NCBI RefSeq assembly: GCF_001426505.1
Contig: NZ_LMEV01000016.1
Coordinates: forward strand, 170,624 to 234,623
Length of the DNA stretch: 64,000 nt
Reading direction: 5' to 3'
Source of the DNA: Variovorax sp. Root473
Lineage (GTDB): Bacteria; Pseudomonadota; Gammaproteobacteria; Burkholderiales; Burkholderiaceae_C
Positions 1 to 7,636 of this stretch are shown in pieces (position 1 is the stretch's first letter; the number at the start of each line of letters is the position of its first letter). The notes below the pieces were generated by a model. The model saw nothing but the letters and a program-made list of their open reading frames with translations. It was not told the origin of the DNA and did not search any database. Both the position numbers and the translations under genes were made by a program.

Positions 1-350
1 GCGTTGGTCGTGTAGAGGTTGTAGCCCAGCGGCGTGCCGGAGTTCGGGCCCACCATCTGCCGGCTGGCGATGGTGCCCGCCGAGCCAGCGCTCAGGCCGA
101 CCGTGTAAGACAGCGTCACCAGGATGCCGATGCCCGTGACGGTGCCGGTGACGGTGACGGTCGAGGTGCTGTCCTTGGGCGTGAGCGCGGCGGGGTCGTA
201 GTTGCCAAAGGCCAGCGCTGTCGCGCTGACGGTGGCGCTGCAGCCGAACACGCCCACGCCCGTGCATGCAGCCAGCGACGCGCGCGGGGCCAGCAACCCC
301 GTGGACGCCAAGGCGGCCGTCAGCGCGCAGGCGACGACACGGGTTCGCAT
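1..350 (-). CDS. Spore coat protein U (SCPU) domain protein, 3' end outside window
   Basis: The N-terminal 116 residues are visible. A signal peptide of about 27 residues ends near ASLAA. It is followed by an SCPU domain with the usual features: an early cysteine, the ALAFGNYDP strand and a Thr/Val-rich stretch TVTVTGTVTG, and GLSAG. The start codon lies inside the 3' end of the usher gene (31-bp overlap), so the two are translationally coupled. In Csu-type archaic chaperone-usher operons the SCPU gene after the usher encodes the tip adhesin (CsuE-like). That role is inferred from position only. The gene runs off the left edge of the window. Confidence 0.8.
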   Translation of the reverse strand, partial: MRTRVVACALTAALASTGLLAPRASLAACTGVGVFGCSATVSATALAFGNYDPAALTPKDSTSTVTVTGTVTGIGILVTLSYTVGLSAGSAGTIASRQMVGPNSGTPLGYNLYTTN

Positions 351-2701
351 CGGTAGGGGCCCATTGAGGGCAAAGCGCCGGCGGCGCGATCGGGTGCGCC
401 CAGCGTGAAGCGGCAATGCCCGCCTTTCCAGCGGGCCTCGAAGTTTTCGCGCGGCTGCGGGTCGTCGACCGATACGAGGCCGTTGAAGCCCGACAGCAGC
501 GAAGTACCGCGCGCCGGCCGCGCCACATCGATGCCTGGCGGCAGCGGGCTGCCGTCGGGCAGCAGCACGGTGACGTTCGCCACCGTATCTCGCGCGATGT
601 CGAAGCTTGCCTGCGCCACGCCCTTGTAGCGCGGCACCACGCGCAGCGCATCGCTGCGCACCTGCGCCTCGATCGGCAGGTCGGCGTTGTCGATGCTGAT
701 GTGGTTCGGCTCGTAGGCGCGCAGGCCGGAGACAACCGCGCGCCCCTCGCTGTCGGTGGTGGTCCAGGGCTGGTTCTCACGGTACACCTTCACGTTCGCG
801 GCGCCGGGGACGGTCACGAGCGCAAAGGCGTCGTCCGATTGCCGCGTGGCAAAGCCCAGTCCGCCCGCGAAGCCGACGGCGCCGCTGGCGCGCAGCCGCA
901 CCGCGGTCTGGCCCTGCGCGCGCGCAGCCTCGGCCGAGAACATGCCGTAGCGGCCGCGCCAGTCGACCGCGGCTTCGCTGCGTGCGTTCTCGCCGCCGGC
1001 GGCGCGCAGCCGGTAGCCCCAGCCCATGTCGCCGGGCGGCTGCTGCATCACCTCGGCCACGGCAGATTGCCGCCCCCCGGTCTCCCGCTGCAGGGACAGC
1101 GATGCATGGCGGCGCTCACCGAGCGCGAAGGTCAGGCTCACACCTACCGAGGTCGTGGGGCGCTGGCCGTCCTGCCGGGTACGGGCCACGTAGGTGCCCA
1201 GCCAGGCGTTGCCGCCGACGCCGATCGACCAGCTTGCGGTGGTCACGCCGATGTGCTCGCCGGTGTTGTAGCGCAGCTGCGTGTGGCTGGCGCCCAGCGT
1301 GCCGTAGCGGCCGAGCGAGCGGCCGGCGAACACCTGCGTTTGCGCATTGGTGTGCACCGGGCTGTCGTGCCAGGCGATCTGTGTGAAGCCGCGGCTGGCC
1401 ACCTGCCGACTCACCGAGAAGTTCCATTCGTCGCTGGTGCGCGTGTAGGCGGCGCGCCAGAGCCGGCCGGTGCCGCCGTCGCGGCTGCGGCTGGCCGCGC
1501 CGTGCAGCGAGAACTCGCCCACCGTGCCCCAGACCCAGGTCACGCCCGCGCCCGCGGTCTGGCTGCGCGCGCTGGCTTCACCGCGCGCCTCGACGGTCAC
1601 GCCGTCGTTCACGCCGTAGCGCCAGGTGCCCGCGACGAACGGCGGGCCGTAGTCGAAGCTGCGCTCACCGTAGCGCAGCCGCGTCCAGCCGGCTTCGAGC
1701 GAATAGTCGGACAACCCCGTGCGCAGCAGGTTCGAGCTCACGTAGTACGGCGTGGTCACGGTGCGCTGCACGCCCAGCGCATCGGTGACGGCGAAGCGCA
1801 TCTCGCCGGCGCCCGTGAGCACGGGCACGTCGCTGATCGCGAACGGCCCCGCATCGACACGACGCTGGTAGCGCAGCGTGTCGTTCACGTAGACCTCCAC
1901 CGCCGATGGCACGGCCGCGCCGCCGCGCAGGGTCGGCATCGGATAGCTGATGTAGCCGGGCTGCAAGCCGAAGCGCGTGCCGAACTGCACGCCGCCGAAG
2001 CGAAAGGGCGTGGACCACGCCGCTGCCTGCGTGACCGAGTCGCCCACCGTCAGGCGCGTGAGCCTTGCGGGGTCGTCGCGACGGAAATAGCTGTCCAGCC
2101 GCGTCGCGCCGCGCCCGCCGAAGGCCGACTGGCCAACAACGAAGCTCGTGCCTGCCAGGCCCCATTCGCCGGAGGCCGCTGCATCGAAGTAGCCTGACGC
2201 GCGCGTGCCTTCGCGGTCGTGCTGCAGGGCCAGGTCGTAGTTGAGGAAGGCGCCGAAAGCCGAGGGCGACAGCGGCGGCCGGTCGGAAGCGTTCGCCTGC
2301 ACCGTGCCGGACGCGAAGGCTTCGGCGGGCACGGTGAGTTCCAGGCTCTGGGTGCCTTCGTCGAGCCGCACCTGCGCACCGGGCAGCGCGCGCAGGTCGT
2401 AGTAGTCGCTGCCCTCGCGGTGCAGGGCCGGTGTCGCGGGCTTTACGAGGCGCCAGGCCTCGAGGTCGGACGCAGCAGCCAGCCACTGCGCGCCACGGCG
2501 CAGCAACGGACGAGGGGAAGACTGACTCTGGCCATTGATGCGCACCTCCAGGATCTCCGGCGTCGGCGCGTCAGGCATCGTCTGTGCGCAGGTGATGCCC
2601 GCGGCACCCAGGCCCAGCCACCAGCACGCCCAGGCGCTAGCGCGGCTCGCCAGGCGCACGGGGTACGCGCACGGTGGCGCTGGACTTCGCCTCGGGCGCA
2701 T
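320..2701 (-). CDS. Outer-membrane fimbrial usher (FimD/PapC/CsuD family)
   Basis: 793 residues, the normal usher length. It forms the outer-membrane pore that receives chaperone-subunit complexes and extrudes the pilus. Visible features are an N-terminal secretion signal (hydrophobic run ending at ITCAQ, about residue 40), a periplasmic N-terminal segment, a long beta-barrel region rich in alternating aromatic strands, and a C-terminal plug-like region with DGSPLPPG and a late cysteine pair. The chosen ATG has GAGG nine bases upstream. It overlaps the chaperone stop by 65 bp. A GTG 42 bases downstream would give a cleaner signal peptide but has no ribosome-binding site. It is the third gene of a four-gene pilus operon. 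Confidence 0.9.
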   Translation of the reverse strand: MRPRRSPAPPCAYPVRLASRASAWACWWLGLGAAGITCAQTMPDAPTPEILEVRINGQSQSSPRPLLRRGAQWLAAASDLEAWRLVKPATPALHREGSDYYDLRALPGAQVRLDEGTQSLELTVPAEAFASGTVQANASDRPPLSPSAFGAFLNYDLALQHDREGTRASGYFDAAASGEWGLAGTSFVVGQSAFGGRGATRLDSYFRRDDPARLTRLTVGDSVTQAAAWSTPFRFGGVQFGTRFGLQPGYISYPMPTLRGGAAVPSAVEVYVNDTLRYQRRVDAGPFAISDVPVLTGAGEMRFAVTDALGVQRTVTTPYYVSSNLLRTGLSDYSLEAGWTRLRYGERSFDYGPPFVAGTWRYGVNDGVTVEARGEASARSQTAGAGVTWVWGTVGEFSLHGAASRSRDGGTGRLWRAAYTRTSDEWNFSVSRQVASRGFTQIAWHDSPVHTNAQTQVFAGRSLGRYGTLGASHTQLRYNTGEHIGVTTASWSIGVGGNAWLGTYVARTRQDGQRPTTSVGVSLTFALGERRHASLSLQRETGGRQSAVAEVMQQPPGDMGWGYRLRAAGGENARSEAAVDWRGRYGMFSAEAARAQGQTAVRLRASGAVGFAGGLGFATRQSDDAFALVTVPGAANVKVYRENQPWTTTDSEGRAVVSGLRAYEPNHISIDNADLPIEAQVRSDALRVVPRYKGVAQASFDIARDTVANVTVLLPDGSPLPPGIDVARPARGTSLLSGFNGLVSVDDPQPRENFEARWKGGHCRFTLGAPDRAAGALPSMGPYRCEPVSSPAR

Positions 2702-3401
2702 CGGTGGCGGCCTCGATCTGCAGGCGGGTGTCGGGCGGCAACGGCGCCAGCAGCTCCAGGGGGATGCCCACCGACTGCCCGGCCAAGACGTAGAGCGACA
2801 GGTTCTTGCGCAGCAGCTGCGCGCCGTTGTCTCGACGCACCGCCAGCTGCGTGATCTGGATGTGTTCGTTGCCCTGGTTGTCGAGCACGAGCCGGGCAGG
2901 TCCCGCGCGGTCGGCCTGCAGCGACCAATTCAGCACGCGCTGGGGCGGCTGCGCGGGCGGCACGAAGACCGGCACGCCGATGCGCAGCAGCGTCTGCACC
3001 TTCGCACCGTCGGCACCGTCCTGCGGCAGCGCCTGATCGCGCGGCAACTGGCGCAGGAAGATGCGGTAGCTGCGCTCGCGCGCCTCGGCCGGCACCTGCA
3101 GCCCGAGCCGCACGATCTGCCGACCACCCGCAGGCAAGCGGAAGATCGCGGGGTTGACGAGCACGTCCCGCGTGGGCTCGTAGATGTCGTTGCCGTCGCG
3201 GTCCTGCGACCAGTGCACCACCTCGGCCTGCACCGCCACTTCGGCGGCTTCGGCATTGCCCATGGTGAGCGAGGCCACCGGCCGCGCAGGTGTGAGCGCG
3301 ATGCGCAGCGGCGCCACGCTCAGGCTCGTCTGCGCTGCCGCGCCAATTGGCACGAGCAGGCAGGACCACAGGGCCACCCCCGGCAGCAAGGCGCGGCGCA
3401 T
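2637..3401 (-). CDS. Periplasmic pilus-assembly chaperone (PapD/CsuC family)
   Basis: 254 residues. The signal peptide reaches AAAQ, followed by two immunoglobulin-like domains. The first has the family hallmarks: the ISVAP-like strand (SLSVAPLRIAL), an R-x-F-R-L-PAGG segment, and YRIFLRQLP, the strand that caps pilus subunits. It folds and protects SCPU subunits and hands them to the usher. The ATG chosen has AGCAGG about 11 bases upstream. An in-frame TTG 27 bases earlier overlaps the stop codon of the preceding SCPU gene and could serve for coupling. Its position between an SCPU gene and an usher gene fits a Csu-type operon. Confidence 0.88.
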   Translation of the reverse strand: MRRALLPGVALWSCLLVPIGAAAQTSLSVAPLRIALTPARPVASLTMGNAEAAEVAVQAEVVHWSQDRDGNDIYEPTRDVLVNPAIFRLPAGGRQIVRLGLQVPAEARERSYRIFLRQLPRDQALPQDGADGAKVQTLLRIGVPVFVPPAQPPQRVLNWSLQADRAGPARLVLDNQGNEHIQITQLAVRRDNGAQLLRKNLSLYVLAGQSVGIPLELLAPLPPDTRLQIEAATDAPEAKSSATVRVPRAPGEPR

Positions 3402-3424
3402 GCCGTGTCGGTGCCTGCTTCCGG

Positions 3425-3958
3425 TCAATAGGTGAGCGTGACGGTGATGGTGTCCGCGTAGTCGGTGGCAGGCGCCGCCGCGTACTGCCCGACAGGAATG
3501 CGGCCGTAGATGGTGCGCGCCTGTGGCAGTCCGCTACCTACGTAACCGGTGCCGGCGACGCTGTTGTCCCAATTGGTCGCGTACGTGCTTTCCTTGAAGA
3601 GGCCGTATGCCAGTGTGTTGTTGCCGGCGCCAGCCGTCGGGCTGGTCATGGCGCGCGTGGTGATGGTGGCGCCTGTGCCGGTGCCGGCATTCAGGCCGAT
3701 GGAATACGGAGTGCCGAAGGTGCAGGTGACGTTCAGGCTCGTGGTACCGGCCAGCGGCGTCGTGGACGCGGGGTCGTAGCTGCCGAAGGCCAGCGTGCCG
3801 GGCGTCGACATGAGGCAGGCCTTGAGCACGGTCGCGGTCACCTGGAAGGTGGTGGTGGCTGTGGCCGCCTGCGCGGAGGGCGCGGCGGCGAGCAGGACAG
3901 CGGCAGGGCATGCGGCGAAGGCCAGGGCACGAAGGAAGGGGCGGGTCGAGCAACGCAT
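3425..3958 (-). CDS. SCPU-domain pilus subunit (CsuA/B-like)
   Basis: 177 residues from the ATG preceded by AAAGG at nine bases. There are 30-odd residues of signal peptide (PFLRALAFAACP...APSAQA), then a single SCPU domain: TFQVTATVLKACLM, LAFGSYDP, LNVTCTFG, and a C-terminal ADTITVTLTY strand. The two cysteines (ACLM and VTCTFG) are those that usually form the domain disulfide. As the first gene of the operon it is most likely the major shaft subunit. Csu operons of Acinetobacter have three subunit genes before the chaperone; here there is only one. A longer in-frame start exists at 4036 but would precede the signal peptide and is unlikely. Confidence 0.85.
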   Translation of the reverse strand: MRCSTRPFLRALAFAACPAAVLLAAAPSAQAATATTTFQVTATVLKACLMSTPGTLAFGSYDPASTTPLAGTTSLNVTCTFGTPYSIGLNAGTGTGATITTRAMTSPTAGAGNNTLAYGLFKESTYATNWDNSVAGTGYVGSGLPQARTIYGRIPVGQYAAAPATDYADTITVTLTY

Positions 3959-4391
3959 CGGACGGAGCCTTTCTTGGAGAGGTCTTGGAACCGACAGCGA
4001 CACGAAAAATGCGCCGCCACGGCATTCGGTGGGCACCTCTTTCTAACCACGCACAGGCAGTGACTTCGTAGGACACATGCCCATCGGCAATTGGTGCGAC
4101 AGCTCTTACTTTTAGAGAATGGCAAAAGAATGATTTGGAACTAAGTTCGTCCGCGATGCGTTGCGCCCTCGCCACCTCTTGCGTGCGAAGCTGGTTTGCC
4201 AGATGCGAGTTTGCAACCCTGCGTAGCCGCCCGTGCTGCCGGGTGCCGAGGTGCTGCGAGTCGTGCATTTGGCTCGGGAGCAGGAAGTCGTCCGATCGCA
4301 GTCCAGTGCGCTGGACGCATGCCTGCACAGCCTCGCAGCTCGTTGCACTATTTCGCGGCCTTCGCTGGTCGCCAGCTAGAGTTCAAGGATC
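3959..4391. other. Intergenic region upstream of the pilus operon
   Basis: This 433-bp stretch separates the minus-strand pilus operon from the next plus-strand gene remnant. It is less GC-rich than its surroundings around 4090-4140. It should hold the pilus promoter, but I could not pick a convincing -35/-10 pair or an operator. The open frames in it are short, overlap each other and have no recognisable protein features. Confidence 0.5.
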
Positions 4392-4695
4392 ATGGCCCAG
4401 ACAGTCGTCACGCTCACATCGCAAGGTCGCAGGCGCAGCGTGCGAACCGGCTTTTCTTGGCCCGCATTCCTGGTGCCGACGTTTGGGGCACTGTCCGAAG
4501 GGCTCTGGCGCCAATGCGCATTCTCTTTACTGACAGTGCTCGCCTCGCGCATTGCACTCGATGCAGCCAGAATCTACGGCTTCCCATTCTTGGGTATCGT
4601 TCGGGCTGCTGCTTTGCCCGCTCATGATGCTCACGTTCGGGCGCTTCGGAAATCGCTGGCTGCTGTCGCAACTTACTGCCCGTGGCTGGGCATAG
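4392..4695 (+). pseudogene. DUF2628-like small membrane protein, frameshifted
   Basis: Two adjacent reading frames together spell one protein. The first part begins at ATG 4392 with MAQTVVTLTSQGRRRSV, then GFSWPAFLVPTFGALSEGLW, the typical start of DUF2628 proteins. It continues with a hydrophobic segment to IYGFPFLG. From about 4591 the sense moves to the next frame and continues WVSFGLLLCPLMML, then FGNRWLLSQLTARGW and a stop at 4693-4695; GNRW followed by a GW/GY ending is the usual DUF2628 C-terminus. The break is a single extra base (or a two-base loss) near 4580-4592. Either the gene is dead or the base is a sequence error. Family assignment is by eye. Confidence 0.55.
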
Positions 4696-4735
4696 CTAGC
4701 CGCATCCGGCTAGAACCAGCCATTTGGCTGGTCAC

Positions 4736-5398
4736 TTAAATGAACCCCGCAACCCTTGGTCGAGGGCAGGACTTTTCCGTTTGCGCGTTTCGCTGCCCGC
4801 CAGCCTGCTCCAAATACTCTACAAACCCGTCGAAGGCATCCAACAAGGGCTGGAACCGCGCCGCACCGCCTTCCAGTTGGCACAAGGCGTAGCAGGTCGC
4901 CTCCAGCGTGGACAGCTGGTCGGGCCCATGGGCTTTGCGGATACGGTAGTGCGAAGGCTGCAGGTCGCGCAGGGCCAAGCGGGGCAACTGTTGCAGTGGC
5001 GGGCTCTGGTGGAGCATCTTTCGGCTTTTGCGCCAGGTGCCGTCCAGCACGACCAGGCGCAGGCGCGACTGGGCTTGCGGCCACTCGGGCGGTAGCGGGG
5101 GTGGGACCCGCAGGCCCGGGGCGGGATCTTGCAGACTGTCCGGGTACAGCAACAGGGTGTGCTTGCCGTCCGCCGGCCAGACTGGCATGGCAAATGCCTC
5201 ACCCACCACCAAGCGGCAGTGCGCCAAGCTGAGGTGCAGCAGGCGGGCACTGCCCTTGGCCTGGCGTACCTCCAGCGGGTGCTGCAGCACCAGTACCTCC
5301 ACCGCGTGCTCGGTGGGCGCGACCCAGCGGCAAATGCAGGCGCTGAGCGGGCGCAGGCAAGCGGTGCACTGGGAGCGTGGGACTAAAGCGGCGGACAC
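4736..5398 (-). CDS. DTW-domain tRNA-uridine aminocarboxypropyltransferase
   Basis: 220 residues. It carries the motif that names the family, here D-G-T-W, followed by RKSRKML, LPRLAL, Y-x-I-R-K and LSTLEA. Near the N-terminus is a cysteine cluster C-T-A-C-x7-C-I-C that should bind zinc. DTW proteins such as E. coli TapT (YfiP) move the aminocarboxypropyl group of S-adenosylmethionine to uridine 47 of tRNA to make acp3U. It sits alone, convergent with the DUF2628-like remnant. The last 20 residues are polar and of no known function. Confidence 0.87.
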   Translation of the reverse strand: MSAALVPRSQCTACLRPLSACICRWVAPTEHAVEVLVLQHPLEVRQAKGSARLLHLSLAHCRLVVGEAFAMPVWPADGKHTLLLYPDSLQDPAPGLRVPPPLPPEWPQAQSRLRLVVLDGTWRKSRKMLHQSPPLQQLPRLALRDLQPSHYRIRKAHGPDQLSTLEATCYALCQLEGGAARFQPLLDAFDGFVEYLEQAGGQRNAQTEKSCPRPRVAGFI

Positions 5399-5536
5399 GG
5401 CTGGATTTTATTCAGCGTGTCTGGCTGGACAATGCGTGCAAGGAGATGTCTCCTCGCTATGGCGTGACGACCGGCAGCTTTGGACAATGTCGGAGCACCG
5501 CAGTGGGCCCATTCACTACGCGAATGGGACCGGCTA

Positions 5537-5547
5537 CAGTCGGCCAA
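5537..5547 (+). repeat. Short repeat CAGTCGGCCAA, copy 1
   Basis: An 11-bp sequence found again, exactly, at 7072-7082. Both copies sit 40-70 bases before the start of a small plus-strand gene, and the flanks also resemble each other (CTaCAGTCGGCCAAaACC against CTtCAGTCGGCCAAgACC). The meaning is unknown. Confidence 0.4.
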
Positions 5548-5614
5548 AACCAGACCTTCGCTGGGCCGACCATTTGTAAACTCGCGATGCCTCTTCGCAG
5601 CCGGACCCCAAACG

Positions 5615-6367
5615 ATGGACTTCTACAACGACCTCGCCCCGCTGTATCACCTAATGTTCCCCGATTGGAGCAATAGCATCCGGCGGCAGGGCGAGCAGCT
5701 CGACAGCATCATCCAGTCAGAGTGGCCTGAGCATAAGACGGTGCTTGACGTCTCCTGCGGCATCGGTACCCAGACTCTTGCGCTTGCCGGACGAGGCTAC
5801 TCCGTCGTCGGGTCAGACCTGTCGCCCAAGGAAATCGAACGTGCACGGCGCGAAGCGGACCTTCGCGGGTTGGCCATCGATTTCAAAGTCGGCGACATGC
5901 GCACGGCCCACGAGGACCACGGTACTGGATATGACCTCGTCATTTCGTGCGACAACTCGATCCCTCACCTGCTAGCCGACGAAGACCTGTTGCTTGCGTT
6001 GCGCCAGTTCCTCGCGTGCTTGCGTCCCGGCGGCGGATGCATCATCACGGTCAGAGACTATGACAAAGAGGAGCGTGGGACGAACTTGGTCAAGCACTAT
6101 GGGGCGCGGATTGAGGATGGCAAGCGGTACGTGCTGTTCCAAGTCTGGGATTTCGATGGCGACCACTACGACTTTTCTTTCTTCGTCGTCGAAGAAGAAA
6201 TGGCCACAGGCCTCGTGAAGACCCATGTCATGCGCTCCAGGTACTACGCAGTCTCGGTCGACCGTCTTAGCGAGCTGATGCGAACGGCTGGTTTCGAGAA
6301 CGTGAAGCGACTCGACGCGGCGTTCTATCAGCCTGTCTTAGTCGGCACCAAGCCTGCACGTGGATAG
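5615..6367 (+). CDS. Class I SAM-dependent methyltransferase
   Basis: 250 residues from ATG 5615, which begins MDFYNDLAPLYHLMF as in many small Rossmann methyltransferases. An earlier in-frame ATG at 5480 would add 45 residues without any family feature. Motif I is VLDVSCGIGTQTLALA (about residues 43-58), motif II is VVGSDLS, and a GDM segment and YDLVISCDNSIPHLL follow, with LRPGGG after that. These show an intact SAM site. The substrate cannot be told. It is a single gene with longish non-coding flanks on both sides and less extreme GC bias than the housekeeping genes further right, which suggests acquired material. Confidence 0.82.
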   Translation: MDFYNDLAPLYHLMFPDWSNSIRRQGEQLDSIIQSEWPEHKTVLDVSCGIGTQTLALAGRGYSVVGSDLSPKEIERARREADLRGLAIDFKVGDMRTAHEDHGTGYDLVISCDNSIPHLLADEDLLLALRQFLACLRPGGGCIITVRDYDKEERGTNLVKHYGARIEDGKRYVLFQVWDFDGDHYDFSFFVVEEEMATGLVKTHVMRSRYYAVSVDRLSELMRTAGFENVKRLDAAFYQPVLVGTKPARG

Positions 6368-6646
6368 CTTGTATCCAAGGGGCCACTCGCCGCCAGTTAT
6401 CAGCGGCTTTGAGCGGAAGTGTGTCGCATAGAGCGCCGACGCAGGCGGCACGCAAAGCGCACCTGGCCGTCTGCGCGATGCTTGGCGCTCGATGATGGTC
6501 TCGCCCGTCGTGTTAAGGGGCGGATCGTTCCCTGACGAACGGTAGGGCACCTGTGGTGCGCCCCGATTCCCGCCCGCCAATGCACGCCCGTTGCTCAGAT
6601 ATCATCCCGTCGACGCACTTCCCCTCACCGCAAACGATTCGATGAC
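6368..6646. other. Non-coding gap between two accessory genes
   Basis: 279 bp without a supported gene between the methyltransferase and the small membrane protein. Fragments such as AGCGGCTTTGAGCGG recur in related form in the other gaps of this patch. No attC-type paired core sites were found. Confidence 0.4.
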
Positions 6647-7003
6647 ATGCGTGGCGCTATTTACTACTCGCTGATGCTCCTGCTCGGATTTGCCTGCTAC
6701 AAATTCGGGCAAAACTTGCTTCGGAAGCCGCGTTGGAATGAGAACGGCGAGCGCACCGAAGGACTTGTAGGGCCGGTCGGAATGCTCGTGACGATTGGTA
6801 TGGCCTGCTACCTCTTGTTTGCGTTTCTGCGCGCGCTGGTTCGGGGTGAGGTGCCATGCGTCGGCAAGGCTTGCAGGAGTCAGATCTACACCCTGGCGGC
6901 AAACGCTGGCGATTACTGGGCCAACATGTTTACCCTCGCTTGGCTGGTGCTTGGCCTGAGCTATGCGGTCTATGTGACGCTCAAGATTTGGTTCCGAGAG
7001 TAG
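6647..7003 (+). CDS. Small integral membrane protein of unknown function
   Basis: 118 residues. There are three hydrophobic segments: residues 5-22 (YYSLMLLLGFACYKF), about 42-64 (VGPVGMLVTIGMACYLLFAFL), and about 93-114 (FTLAWLVLGLSYAVYVTLKIW). Short charged loops lie between them, and one loop contains a C-x4-C pair (PCVGKAC). I do not recognise a family. Coding bias and the alternation of membrane and polar segments argue that it is real. It lies alone between two non-coding gaps, followed by the broken DUF1851 gene on the same strand. Confidence 0.6.
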   Translation: MRGAIYYSLMLLLGFACYKFGQNLLRKPRWNENGERTEGLVGPVGMLVTIGMACYLLFAFLRALVRGEVPCVGKACRSQIYTLAANAGDYWANMFTLAWLVLGLSYAVYVTLKIWFRE

Positions 7004-7071
7004 TGCCGGCGGGGCGTCAAACTTCGATGGAGGCGGGCGATCTCCGTTCGCAACAGTGGCGTGTCCGACTT

Positions 7072-7082
7072 CAGTCGGCCAA
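7072..7082 (+). repeat. Short repeat CAGTCGGCCAA, copy 2
   Basis: Exact second copy of the 11-mer at 5537-5547. It sits 40 bases upstream of the DUF1851 reading frame. Confidence 0.4.
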
Positions 7083-7122
7083 GACCGCCCCCTCAACCAC
7101 AACCGGGCAAGATGACCCACAC

Positions 7123-7570
7123 ATGAGTTCATTGACCTGGGACGACCTGTTCGTCGACGCGGCGCTTCTTGATTTCAATAGACTGCTCGTGGAATGGCCG
7201 GACACGGTCACAGGGCAGATACGACCGATTGGAGCATCTGCGTTTGGCGACCTATTCTTTGAGCGACGCTCTGGTGAGGTCGTGAAACTAGACATGCTGG
7301 ATGGCGATGTGCACTTCGTCGCTGGCGACTTTCAGCACTTTTCTGAACTCATGAACTCGCCCGAATGGCAGCGGGAAAACCTCTTAAGAGGGGGTGGCTC
7401 TCCTCAAGGACAAGGGGGTGCTTCGCGGGAGAGGTCAGTTCTACGGTTTTGCTCCGCATCCCATCTTCACCGGTGCAATCGACTGGTCGAAAGTGATGCC
7501 GCTTGATGCCGTTGTTTGGAACTCGATTTGTGCGCAATCTGTGGCGGGCGGCGACACCATAAGTGGCTAG
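7123..7570 (+). pseudogene. DUF1851 / Tdi1-type immunity-like protein, frameshifted
   Basis: The first part (ATG 7123 to about 7390) reads MSSLTWDDLFVDAALLDF and later GASAFGDLFFERRSGEVVKLDM, then PEWQRENLL. That is the DUF1851 pattern (FGDIFF, D-x-L, a waterfall of acidic residues, then a W-x-x-x-L helix). The expected C-terminus, LRGRGQFYGFAPHPIFTGAI and DWSKVMPLDAVVWNSICAQ, is present but one frame over, ending at TAG 7568-7570. Dropping one G from the run of five at 7390-7394 joins the two halves into about 148 residues, the usual family length. DUF1851 proteins include Tdi1, the immunity protein to the T6SS effector Tde1. No toxin gene is next to it. Confidence 0.7.
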
Positions 7571-7636
7571 TGTCGGCCATGAGCAGACCTCCAAAGCGGC
7601 GGACAAGCGGACGCTCTACCTGGCCGTATTGGCCGC

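Noticed and set aside
416..2197. 593-codon open frame on the plus strand opposite the usher gene
   Set aside because: Antisense shadow of the usher; low-complexity Arg/Ala/His composition and no domain.
5480..5614. Extended N-terminus of the methyltransferase
   Set aside because: The 45 extra residues match nothing in the family, and ATG 5615 gives the canonical start.
5399..7636. Integron cassette array
   Set aside because: No integrase gene and no paired RYYYAAC/GTTRRRY core sites with a folded attC could be found around the three genes.
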